Assembly (NCBI RefSeq): GCF_004324835.1
Contig: NW_021163047.1
Coordinates: 558,001 to 622,000 of the forward strand
DNA: 64,000 nt
Direction of reading: 5' to 3'
Source: Dendronephthya gigantea
Lineage: Eukaryota > Cnidaria > Anthozoa > Malacalcyonacea > Nephtheidae
The notes beneath the pieces are model-generated. The model was not told the DNA's origin. It did no database searches and saw nothing but the letters and a program-made list of their open reading frames with translations. The position numbers and the translations under genes were made by a program. Below, piece by piece: positions 37,313-46,323 of this stretch. The first letter of the stretch is position 1. The number at the start of each line of letters is the position of its first letter.

Positions 37313-37468
37313 ATGCTTTTTTCACAGAAAGCAAGGCTGATTTTCGTTATTATTGGCTTTGTGTTGATAGGATTAGCAACCATTTCTTTCATCTCTCGTT
37401 GTGTCATAATCAGCAAGATGCACAATATTAATGTTAGCGAAGCAAGCTTGGCTTTTCAGTCTATTTGG
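37313..37468 (+). pseudogene. Tetraspan copy C: exon 1 only
   Basis: Encodes 52 residues (MLFSQKARLIFVIIGFVLIG..EASLAFQSIW) followed by a good donor GTAAGT. It is nearly identical to copy D exon 1, as are the upstream CTGCTGTTTCAAA and downstream GAGCTGAAATTGATTGACT stretches. Exons 2-5 are absent: homology jumps at about 37600 to DNA that in the other duplicate lies beyond copy D. An internal deletion after duplication explains this. Confidence 0.7.
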
Positions 37469-37657
37469 GTAAGTATATAGAGCTGAAATTGATTGACTGA
37501 TATAGAGCTGAAATTGATGTACCCAGTCGACATAGTCTCTTTTCTAGCAAATGATGTAACAAATATAAGTTTATTAAGTTTTAAAACGTATTTGAATTAC
37601 TCGCAGTTTTCACCTCGCCTAGCCGAGATAACTCGCTCCATTTACCCTGTCTATAAT

Positions 37658-37809
37658 CAGTGGCGTAGCCAGCCTGACGATTTTGTCCCGCTATGTAAAT
37701 TTCGAGTTATTATAATTATTCGTGTCTTTAGAAATCTATTGTTTTCACAGTCAGTGAACTCCAAAATATTAGCATAGCGGGACAAATCGTCAGGCTGGCT
37801 ACGCTACTG
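37658..37809. mobile_element. hAT-like MITE with 8-bp duplication; empty site in paralog
   Basis: Starts CAGTGGCGTAGCCAGCCTG, ends CAGGCTGGCTACGCTACTG. Flanked by TCTATAAT at 37650-37657 and at 37810-37817. The duplicated locus at about 61135 reads CCCTATCTATAATGA with no element, so the insertion came after the segmental duplication. Confidence 0.85.
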
Positions 37810-37998
37810 TCTATAATGACGATAGGGAACGGTGTATTTAAAATGTGACTTTACGAAATTTAGTCTTAGTATTTTTACGAAATAGTTTCCATTTTAATCT
37901 TGAAATATGTGACGAGTGATAGAATGTGTAATCTTTGAAAAATACTGCAATGTAAATGTATGTTTGTTAAATAAAACGCCGATTGAATTAAATAACCT

Positions 37999-38230
37999 GG
38001 GGCCAGTTGTATCAAGCCCGTTTAGCTTGAACGGTGGATAAGTCAAAATTAAATAACACTTTTACAACTCTCTTGAATGAGTCAACTTGAATATTATGCA
38101 CTGAATATGTAGTTGTAAACAGTATCTTTGTATTAAGGTTGAAAACATTTAGTTTGCTTATTGAATAAAACCACAGACTTGCTTTCTATTTTGAACTTAT
38201 CCACCGTTTAGGCTAAACAGGTTTGATACA
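37999..38230. mobile_element. GGTTGTATCA-family foldback MITE
   Basis: Left GGGGCCAGTTGTATCAAGCC, right GGTTTGATACAACCGGCGCC, inner CGTTTAGCTTGAACGGTGG and its complement. CTG lies just outside both ends. The paralogous region near 61310 lacks it, so it postdates the duplication. Confidence 0.65.
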
Positions 38231-38773
38231 ACCGGCGCCTGACATATATTTTCTGCTGGAGGGTGCACGTATGCATGTATGCTCTTGTTCGTTGCAGTGG
38301 CAGCCTTAGACTTAGCCTTAAACCAGCCTTAGATTATCCCAGAGTCCCCACTACTTCCACTGAAGGGTACAGTACAAGATTAGGATAAGCTAAAATAGTG
38401 CATCCACAGCCTGAATATTGCTAACTGAAAAGAAATAAAACAGGAAAACATCTATCCCTAATTTATGTATTTTTTTAATACTAGTTCTGCAGTAGTAAGC
38501 TTATTATGAAAAAAGTGTAAAAGCCTATCCAAGGTTTCTATCTTTAAGTAAATGCTACATAGACGTTATATATATCATTAAACTGTTGACAAAAAGAATT
38601 AAAGTCTTCATGTTATATAGCAATCTAAAACGGCCAGCTATATTATATTTATCATATCTAGTGATGCGTGCACTATGTAATAACTATTCTTTTGTTAATT
38701 CAACTGTTAAATCTATTTCCTGCATATTTGTTTTCTGCCTTTCGACTTGCGTGATGGCAACGATCAGATCAGG

Positions 38774-40477
38774 TTACTGTTGATTAGGAAAAGCTGAGGG
38801 TGTTCGAAGTTCTTCGATCAACTGCAGAATCAAATCCGCTGTGACATGCGGCATCAAACAAATACGAGAATAAATTCTGCGTTCAAATTCACCATCCGGA
38901 GTTTTTACGTTCAGTGCCTTCGAAGCCAAGGAGTAACGACGGACGATGTCCTGTCTTGGCTGCTTAAATAAGATGAACAGTGACCCAGGCGAATGCAACA
39001 ACCACAAGTCCAACTTCAGATCTCTTTCCAGATCTCGGAACTTACCGAGTGAAAACGTCACCATTGCCTCCTCACGCACGACTATTTCTACGAGATCGTT
39101 GTAAGATTTCCTTGAAAGCAGATCCCATAGTACCAATACACTATGCCCGTTTCTTGAACCAGATACAGTGCTGTCATTCCCGCCGATAAATGAGGGATTT
39201 TCAAAAGGTTTTACTTGATCCATCTTTCTCATCATGAACAAGGCAGCAGGAAAAGGGCAGCCAAACCACTTGTGGAGACTAGTTGCGATTGACTTCACCT
39301 CAGGAATACGGAAATCAAACAGAGGGAAACCATCTGGAAACGAATCTTCGACCAAGCCCTGATTCATCGCCATCTCAAGGAAAGCAAGTTGCCCCCCACC
39401 ACTTGCACCGTCTATATGAAACCAAAATCCACTACGAACATCAAATTTTGTTGGACTCACAGAAGATTGTACCGGGCGTTCGTACATGTTGTGTTCTTTC
39501 AAGATGGGCACAAGCTTATCAATGGCAGCTTTTGGGTTGTCGTAAGCTCCTCTGAATGTGGTACCACTTGTGAACACGATCAGGGGGGGATAACCTCTAA
39601 ACAAGAAAGGAGTGACAAGTTTTACAAGACATGGTATGTTCATCGCACCAACTTCGTCAACAGGTACAGCTCGTGGCCAACCGTTTTTATCCAGATTTTC
39701 ACCATTGAAACATGTCGGGTAATCGTAAGGAAATTCCAATGGACACGGAAAATGTCCACTGCCAATTTCCCGGAATGTTTTCATCTGCAACATGTGCAAC
39801 GCTTTCAAATTCCCATGATAACTTTCTTCTGAAATGAACACAACTGGCGTGAAGTTGTTGGGATTGGCTGCCAAATTTCGTTTTGTGCATACATCGGCGG
39901 AGGGAACGTGGTTTGGGACAAGGGTACGATATGTTTCGTTTATTTCTGTGCCGGACTCGCCGCTGATGTCTTGAAGTAGATTAGGATCAGTAAGTGGCAT
40001 GCCAGCTAAATAATCTCTCGCTGTATAAAAAGCGTACATATTACCTTCGGTGCATCCCATGGTCGTGACATAACCCCAGTAAGCTCGTTCTTCTTCGTTG
40101 CTAGGGTATGATTGACGTGTTCTCCAGAGCTTGTCGCCGTTGCTAGGTTGTGATGGACGTATTATTCCCCAGAGCTTTGCAAAATATTCCAGAACAGCAC
40201 GTTCCATGACTATTGTGTTCGTACCGTTCAATCCTGAAGCCGAAAACGGATCGCCAAAATTGTTTATTGCCATGTCAAAGAAGGGTTTAATTCTATCACA
40301 ATCAAGATTTTGGTTCGCTTGAAAGCCTAAATATCCTCTTTGATGGGACGTTAAGTCCCTGTGAAGTTTATTCCAAGCGATTCTGCGTTTGTTTAGTGAA
40401 ACACCATGCTCTGATAGTCTCACATCTTCAATGTTTACATTTGGCCTATAGTCGCGGTGGACTTCAGAGTTGTTCAT
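38774..40477 (-). CDS. PLP-dependent group II decarboxylase, HDC/SDC-like, copy 1
   Basis: Intronless, 567 residues. PLP-enzyme landmarks: GCTEGN at 141-146; HIDGASGG at 354-361, whose Asp contacts the pyridine nitrogen; SLHKWFGCPFP at 400-410, where Lys403 is the expected Schiff-base lysine; and GSRNGH at 440-445. GTEGN, the HxDGA box and SGSRNGH are typical of bacterial and plant histidine or serine decarboxylases. Animal HDC and DOPA decarboxylase instead have the NPHKWL type. The substrate cannot be assigned from sequence. The protein is longer than the roughly 380-residue bacterial enzymes, having an extended N-terminus and middle. Lack of introns among intron-rich neighbours suggests transfer or retroposition in the past. 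Copy 2 is at 61816-63516; coding and flanking DNA are alike. Confidence 0.8.
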   Translation of the reverse strand: MNNSEVHRDYRPNVNIEDVRLSEHGVSLNKRRIAWNKLHRDLTSHQRGYLGFQANQNLDCDRIKPFFDMAINNFGDPFSASGLNGTNTIVMERAVLEYFAKLWGIIRPSQPSNGDKLWRTRQSYPSNEEERAYWGYVTTMGCTEGNMYAFYTARDYLAGMPLTDPNLLQDISGESGTEINETYRTLVPNHVPSADVCTKRNLAANPNNFTPVVFISEESYHGNLKALHMLQMKTFREIGSGHFPCPLEFPYDYPTCFNGENLDKNGWPRAVPVDEVGAMNIPCLVKLVTPFLFRGYPPLIVFTSGTTFRGAYDNPKAAIDKLVPILKEHNMYERPVQSSVSPTKFDVRSGFWFHIDGASGGGQLAFLEMAMNQGLVEDSFPDGFPLFDFRIPEVKSIATSLHKWFGCPFPAALFMMRKMDQVKPFENPSFIGGNDSTVSGSRNGHSVLVLWDLLSRKSYNDLVEIVVREEAMVTFSLGKFRDLERDLKLDLWLLHSPGSLFILFKQPRQDIVRRYSLASKALNVKTPDGEFERRIYSRICLMPHVTADLILQLIEELRTPSAFPNQQ

Positions 40478-41076
40478 CTTTTTTTAACTGAAAATTATTT
40501 CTTGTCCGCTACAGAGCCCTTCAGCCGTTTGCAAATAACTTCTTCTGAAGGAAACAGAAACACACCATTTAAACCTTATTTTTGAATTCAAGGTACTTAA
40601 ATCATTTGGATTTGTTTAGGTTTTATACCCTGCGTGCAAAGTCGAGAGACACTGATAACGTAAGACGTAATAGTTACATTTTTTAATTAAGAGGAGATTT
40701 TTTATGTGCAACGGATTTTGGTTGGAAAACGTTAAAAACATCAAGTCTTTTCGTCGTGTATATTCTCCATGCATATTCTAGTTTTGTCCGTAACATTAGC
40801 AATGTAGTTAACTAAGTCGTCGTCAGTATAATTTACGGTTGTTGCAAAACACCTAAGCAGGTTTACTGGGCTGGAATTATGCATATTGCATTTGCATAGG
40901 TAAATACTAAATTGTTCAGAATTTAGGACGATGCGAAGTAAGAATAGAGCATGATCACGTGTGCTCTATGGGATATATAGTCCAGAGAATCCTCAGCCCC
41001 GAGTGACCTTGTGTCTAATTCGAGGAACTTTATACCACATTGAACACAATTAAATGATCATGCTCTAACCGTCTTA

Positions 41077-41290
41077 TGGGCTGTTTACATGAGCCCGATT
41101 ACCCGAGATTCAACCAAGCGTGAGAGGACTTTGAGGTACTGAAATAAGTATTTTAGACATAAAACAAGCACATGCTATTTTTGTGGTGATTATAAGACTG
41201 CCAGGATCATGTTATCTGCTTATTTCAATACCTCAAAATCATCTCACGTTTCGTTGAATATCGAGTTACCGAGCTCATGTAAACAGCCCC
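41077..41290. mobile_element. Foldback MITE, GGGCTGTTTACATGAG tips, TTA duplication
   Basis: Left TGGGCTGTTTACATGAGCCC, right GAGCTCATGTAAACAGCCCC. TTA at 41074-41076 and 41291-41293. It is the sister of 18247-18452. Confidence 0.78.
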
Positions 41291-41293
41291 TTA

Positions 41294-41452
41294 AGCTCGT
41301 TTTCCACTAGGTGAATTTATTCGCGCGACGCGAAGCGATATCTGAGATGCAGTAATGTGATTGGCTTGCGAAAAATTTCGCCCCGAAAAGTAGGATCGCT
41401 TCCTACTTTTTATCTGTTTGCGCGAACAAATTCGCCTAGTGGAAAACGGGCT
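41294..41452. mobile_element. Foldback MITE, AGCCCGTTTTCCACTAGG tips, TTA duplication
   Basis: Left AGCTCGTTTTCCACTAGG, right CCTAGTGGAAAACGGGCT, inner GAATTTATTCGCGC and GCGCGAACAAATTC. TTA at 41291-41293 and 41453-41455. Its left TTA is the same three bases as the right TTA of the previous element. Confidence 0.78.
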
Positions 41453-42464
41453 TTAGAGAATGGCTTGAGAAGGGATTGAATTCATTAGTGACCTTAAATA
41501 GAGTTGCTAATGACTTCAAAAAATCTCTCATAATTTGATGAATTGGAAACACTATGAGATATAGAGCATGGAAATAATAGAAGCTGATTGGCTGAGTGAA
41601 GATAGCTATTCTCTAACTATATTGAAGAGCATTTAATAGACCTTAATGTGCATAATGACGTATCAAGACGCCTACAGGGAATTCTGGTTTTAGTAGTCAC
41701 GGCGAAAAATTCAATAAAAAACTTATTTACCGAGAACTCAGAAAACATGATGTTTTGTGAATCTTACATCAGCCTGTAAAAATCAACTTACAGCGGATTA
41801 CGTTTCACTACAAAACAACAAGCGTTCTCAACGCATGTTGGGTCGTTTAATATATGCATGACATTTGAAATGTCATGCGCTGTTGCACATGCACGAAATT
41901 GTCTGAAACTTTAATAACTTATAAAACATATTTCAAAAGATTTCCCTAACGATGCGTGCGCGATGGTCTAGAAGACATTTCCCAAGTGTAAACTTTTTTC
42001 TGATACACCCTGTAGAATATAGATATACGTAGGACCGTCGTGCAAACGATGATCCAAATGATGATACAAAAGTATTCTTTATAAAGTGTTGAATTATTAT
42101 TACAAAAGAGCCGTTCTTAATTCGCTTTATTTGAAATGCCTGCAAAGCGTATAAATTATCTGATTAACATGAGGCTTCTGTAATTTAGAAATTTCGCGTT
42201 TCATCTGAATAAAATTTTCCTTTATCATACCTATAAGTTCCCTCAACTGAAGCAGAATCCAGAGTTTACCTTTAAGACGTCACTGTTTTGCTTAAAATAA
42301 ACAAAGAACCTGCCGATACTGACTCAGCATCTTGTTACACAGTAAATGACCCAACTGTTCTAAAGTGTCGTTGTAAAGGTCACAAATACTTTAATCTCTA
42401 TCGTAATTATCGCTACACTGGTTTTAATAATTGAAATTGATCACCACACAAAGATTAACTTTCA

Positions 42465-42530
42465 CGACCCAAAGTTTCGACACTCCGGTCTAGTGTCTTC
42501 ATCAGGGGTGATCTGATGTTGAAACTCAGT
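42465..42530 (-). ncRNA. Candidate hammerhead ribozyme of the Penelope-like element
   Basis: On the minus strand: CCCCTGATGAAGACACT, loop AGACCGG, AGTGTCGAAACTTTGGG. The CTGATGA box (42499-42505 on the plus strand) and GAAAC box (42474-42478) flank a perfect 6-bp stem GACACT/AGTGTC. Hammerheads in the terminal repeats of Penelope-like elements are established. Stems I and III I cannot fold with certainty. Confidence 0.55.
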
Positions 42531-43975
42531 TTCTTAAAATTTATACTCTCAAATGACGTCATCTATCAATCAGATGTAAATATTCTTTTGGCAAATAGCT
42601 GCTGCCATACCTATTTAGGGCACAAAGACTCGCATTAATATACCAAGATTCCAAAAAACGCCTTTGTCCATAATGATCATTAGTGGTAATGACTTTTGAG
42701 TCATTCCACGCAATGTTATGTTTAGTTTGACATATACGAGTTCCGCCAAAGCGGATTTTGAACTGTCTAAGTTCGAAACGACATTTTGACGTTCTTTTAA
42801 ACGTGTGCCGAACTGGCGTTTTGTTTCACCTAGATATTTTTTCTCGCAATCACCACATGGTATAGAGTATACAGCATGAGTTTTCTGTTTAGTCGCAACG
42901 CGATCCTTGGGTTTCGCGAAAATATGTCCCAGTGTCTGAAAGGGTTTTAAGGCAACTTTTATACCACAATTATTCAGGAACTTTTTGTTTGGTTCTGCAA
43001 TTCCCTGAATGTATGGAACTATAGCAAAACCTGTTTTTGAGAAATTACCCTCCGAGGAATTGCATTGGGTCGCGACAGGGGATTTTAGAAAATCATGTAA
43101 AAATGTGGATAATTGTTCTCTCTCAGTTCACTGAGGACATAATCACGCTCGTTGTCCCTAGCAACGCGATTGGATTTTAACAATTCAGCTCTTTGAAACA
43201 AAGTTTTTGCAAAAGACCTTTTATGCCTTTTTGGATGGTTTGAGTATAGAAAGATAGATATTAATTTTGTGCGTGTGTGTAGGTTTACGGTAAACATCAG
43301 TTTCTAACTGCCCTTCGATCTTTCTATGAACATAAGTATCCAAAAAAGCCAACTTTCCCTCATTCTCGCGCTCTACAGTGAATTGAATTGATGGCTCAAT
43401 AGAATTCAAATGTTTCAACAAATTATCGAACGCATTTTTGTTAACCGCAGAGGCCACGTTGTCAACATATCGTTTCCAAAACAAAGGTTTGACCGGACTA
43501 GAGGCTAAAGCTCTTTGTTCGACATCTTCCATTACTTGGTTAGCAATTACTGCCGAGACCGGTGATCCCATCGCTGTCCCAAAAACCTGCTGGTAATAGT
43601 TGCGTTCGAAAGTAAAATAAGTCGTATTGAGACAAAGGATAAAAGATCGATTATATCCTCCTCAGGTAACGATGTTCTTTGTGATAAAGAAACATCTTCT
43701 GTGAGTCTTTTTTCAGCAACTTTGATGGCAAGATTGACAGGGATTTTGGTAAACAAGGAAACGACATCAAACGATACGAGCACTTGGTCTGCGTTTAGAG
43801 TTTCACCTCTAATAAATTCCACGAAATGAGTGGAGTAGACAGTATTCCCAACAGTAGGAGATCGACAATATTCTAGCCAAATACCTCGAAAGATTATGTA
43901 TAAGTGGAAGAGTTAACAAAAGACACGATAGGTGTCAAAGGTATATTCCCGACTTATGAATCTTCGGCAAGACAT

Positions 43976-44206
43976 ACGCCTGTATTCAAAAAGCTTACCC
44001 ACACTCATACTCATCGAGTGTGACATATAAATTTCGTTAATGCTGATCAATGAGAAAGTTTTTTCTGAATAGATGGAAAGATTTAAGGTAAATCACTGGA
44101 AATCAAGCCCCTGTTCGGCTGGAAATACCGCCATTGAAACGTTATGAGAAGATTAAGATCTCCCACTCAATGAGTTTGAGTGTGAGTGAGCTTTCAGAAT
44201 ACAAGC
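43976..44206. mobile_element. Foldback MITE 'X', copy 1, nested in the Penelope-like element
   Basis: Ends read ACGCCTGTATTCAAAAAGCT and the complement of GGCTTGTATTCTGAAAGCTC, followed inward by CACTCA..GAGTGTGAG repeats. Retroelement coding resumes on both sides (FYGL / PKI context), placing the insertion after the codon for Leu. Confidence 0.65.
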
Positions 44207-44721
44207 CATAGAATCGCGGAGATAACCGATCGCTACTACGCAACAATTTATAAGTGACCTCGCTAATTTTTTTACCTTTCTTTAAGAACAATAGGCGTTT
44301 GTTCAATTCTCTTTCAGTCTTACCAGTTGGGTCAGACCTAAGGACACCTTTTGTCATTGAGTAATGCACTCGCTTTCTCCCGATAGTTTTCTCTGTCCAT
44401 TACACTGACAACACAAACACAATTGCCTTTATCTGCTGAGAGCACAACCCGTGATCTTCTCATATTATAGGGTTTCCATAGAGGTATTTCTAGTCGAATA
44501 AAAGCTTGATTCTCAGTGTTTAACCTTGAATGTTTCCAATGGTTAAGAAAAAACTTTTTCATTGATCAGTAAAAATAAAATTTGTATGTCGCACTCAATG
44601 AGTGTGAGTGTTTTCAACCGAGATTTTCCGAAGACGTAATAATTCTGATAGTTTAATTACCTATCATTGGATTTATCGTTCTTTATCGCTATATACGTCA
44701 TGTTATTACGAATGCAAGACT

Positions 44722-45690
44722 AACGCCCGTGTTCAAAAAGCTTTCTCACAATCATTGAGTGTGACATAAAGATTTTGTTTGTTATTGATTCATGCTGCAA
44801 ACTAGTCTTTGATTCTTAAAATCCATTACCAGAAATTTGCGACATGATAATTTGCATGTATACTAATTTGCATTTAACTTTCAGCATAATGGCCTTCAAC
44901 ATTTACTATAAAATATATATAGTAAATATACAAAACTTAAAAATGCCGTTGACCTAGACCTTGCCTACTGTTTGCCGACCTCTAGATCGGTCGAGCAGCT
45001 GTTTAGAAACGTTTTGGTGGCCGAATTTTTTTGCTTGGGCATTTCTGTAATCTGCCAAATTTAAAAATATATTGCTCAAAGTTTTATCCGTGTTCTGTCA
45101 ACGAACTTATAAAATCGCTTACATTGATTCGAATATTTCGATTCAGGTAGTTGATGAATTGACGTGTAATATACCAAAAAAAGTTGTTAAAGATATTGTC
45201 TTTCGTATTTGTGTATAAACTTTTCTGTACGGCTCGGATTTTCACTGCAATCACTTTAAAAAATATTATCAGTCTTATCAGGAACTTGAACAATACGAAG
45301 GCTATATACACATTTGTTCACAATCAGTTGGCCGAACGTAGAAATACCTAAGATAAGTAATTCGATCATTAAAACGTTGGGAAACGGCTGTTCTATTGAC
45401 CCAGAGGTCGGCAAACAGTGGGCAAGGTCTAGGGCAACGACATTTTAAGGTTTTGTATATTTATTATATGTATTTAATAGTAAAAGTTGAAGGCCATTAT
45501 GCTGAAAGTTAAATGCAAATTAGTATAAATGCAAATTATCATGTCGCAAATTTCTGGTAATGAATAGAAAAGTTTAAGATAAGCCACTGAAAACCGTATA
45601 TATGAGTACGGAAACACCGATATAGAAGCCTTACGGCGTGATTAAGATTTTCCACCCAAAACACGAGTTTGAGTGTGAGTTAGCTTTCAA
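44722..45690. mobile_element. Foldback MITE 'X', copy 2, split by a 737-bp palindrome
   Basis: Left piece 44722-44824 opens ACGCCCGTGTTCAAAAAGCT. Right piece 45562-45690 continues with GAATAGAAAAGTTTAAG, matching GAATAGATGGAAAGATTTAAG of copy 1, and ends GAGTGTGAGTTAGCTTTC. The interruption is the element at 44825-45561. Confidence 0.6.
44825..45561. mobile_element. 737-bp terminal-inverted-repeat element
   Basis: Starts ATTACCAGAAATTTGCGAC and ends GTCGCAAATTTCTGGTAAT. Arms of roughly 190 bases include AACTTTCAGCATAATGGCCT and AGGTCTAGGCAACGGC-like stretches ending at GAGGTCGGCAAACAGT. The centre holds a 75-residue minus-strand frame without recognisable features. No clear target duplication seen. 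Superfamily unknown. Confidence 0.7.
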
Positions 45691-45886
45691 GATGAGTGAG
45701 TTTTCAATCCCAAGGTGCTTATTTATTGTATATATGTTGTAGAGACATGTGCAGATGACTTAGGGGGCCCTACTATCGGCTAGAGCGCCGGCTAAAGCCA
45801 CAAAATTCTTCTGTATAGCTACAGAATAGTTGCAAGTTTACTTCTAATGTAACCACAATCGCAGCAATATTTTATTAAAGATCAGG

Positions 45887-46230
45887 GGCCGGTTGTATCA
45901 AGACCATTTAGATTAAACGGTGGATAAGTTAAAGTTAAATAACACTTTTACATCTCTCTTGAATGAGTCAACTTGAATATGATGCACTGAATATTATAGC
46001 CCCAGGGACCAGTTGTATCAAGCCTGTTTAACTTAAACGGTGGATAAGTTCAAAATAGAAAGCAAGTCTATCGATTTAATCAACAAGCAAACTAATGTTT
46101 TTAACCTTAATACAACAATACTGTTTACAACTACATATTCAGTGCATAATATTCAAGTCGACTCATTCAAGAGAAATGTAAGAGTGTTACTTAATTTTGA
46201 CTTATCCGCCGTTTAATCTAAACAACGGGC
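45887..46230. mobile_element. Two GGTTGTATCA-family MITE copies in series
   Basis: A left-end fragment at 45887-45990 (GGGGCCGGTTGTATCAAGAC) is followed by a second left end at 46009 (GGGACCAGTTGTATCAAGCC). The second copy runs to about 46230, where the right arm TTAATCTAAACAACGGGCTT breaks off before the tip. Confidence 0.55.
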
Positions 46231-46323
46231 TTCGAAAAGAGTGTTCTTTTGATCTAGATCTGCCGCCAATGGCGGCATTAGAGCAACTGATATAAAGTGG
46301 AAGACTTACCTAAAATACTAGAC

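Larger units (their letters stand above)
40478..42425. other. Intergenic with two abutting MITEs
   Basis: The first part is the 5' flank of decarboxylase copy 1 and resembles 63607-63740. MITEs occupy 41077-41290 and 41294-41452. No gene seen. Confidence 0.55.
42430..44570 (-). mobile_element. Penelope-like retroelement (GIY-YIG), decayed
   Basis: Minus-strand pieces in order: N-terminal part at about 44562-44220 (LSADKGNCVCVV, then SDRLSPRFYGL), reverse transcriptase at about 43960-43220 (SFDVVSLFTKIPV; MGSPVSAVIANQVMEDVEQR; KRYVDNV in the YxDD position; LAFLDTYVHR), and a GIY-YIG endonuclease around 42860-42600 (CEKKYLGETKRQFGTRLKER). The order RT then GIY-YIG is the canonical Penelope/Neptune-type layout. 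The catalytic box has Asn for the second Asp, and frames shift several times, so it is inactive. A separate foldback element splits it at FYGL|P (43976-44206). Confidence 0.8.

Noticed and set aside
39283-39832. Plus-strand frames opposite decarboxylase copy 1, repeated opposite copy 2
   Set aside because: Shadows of conserved coding DNA; the matching pair only reflects the duplication.
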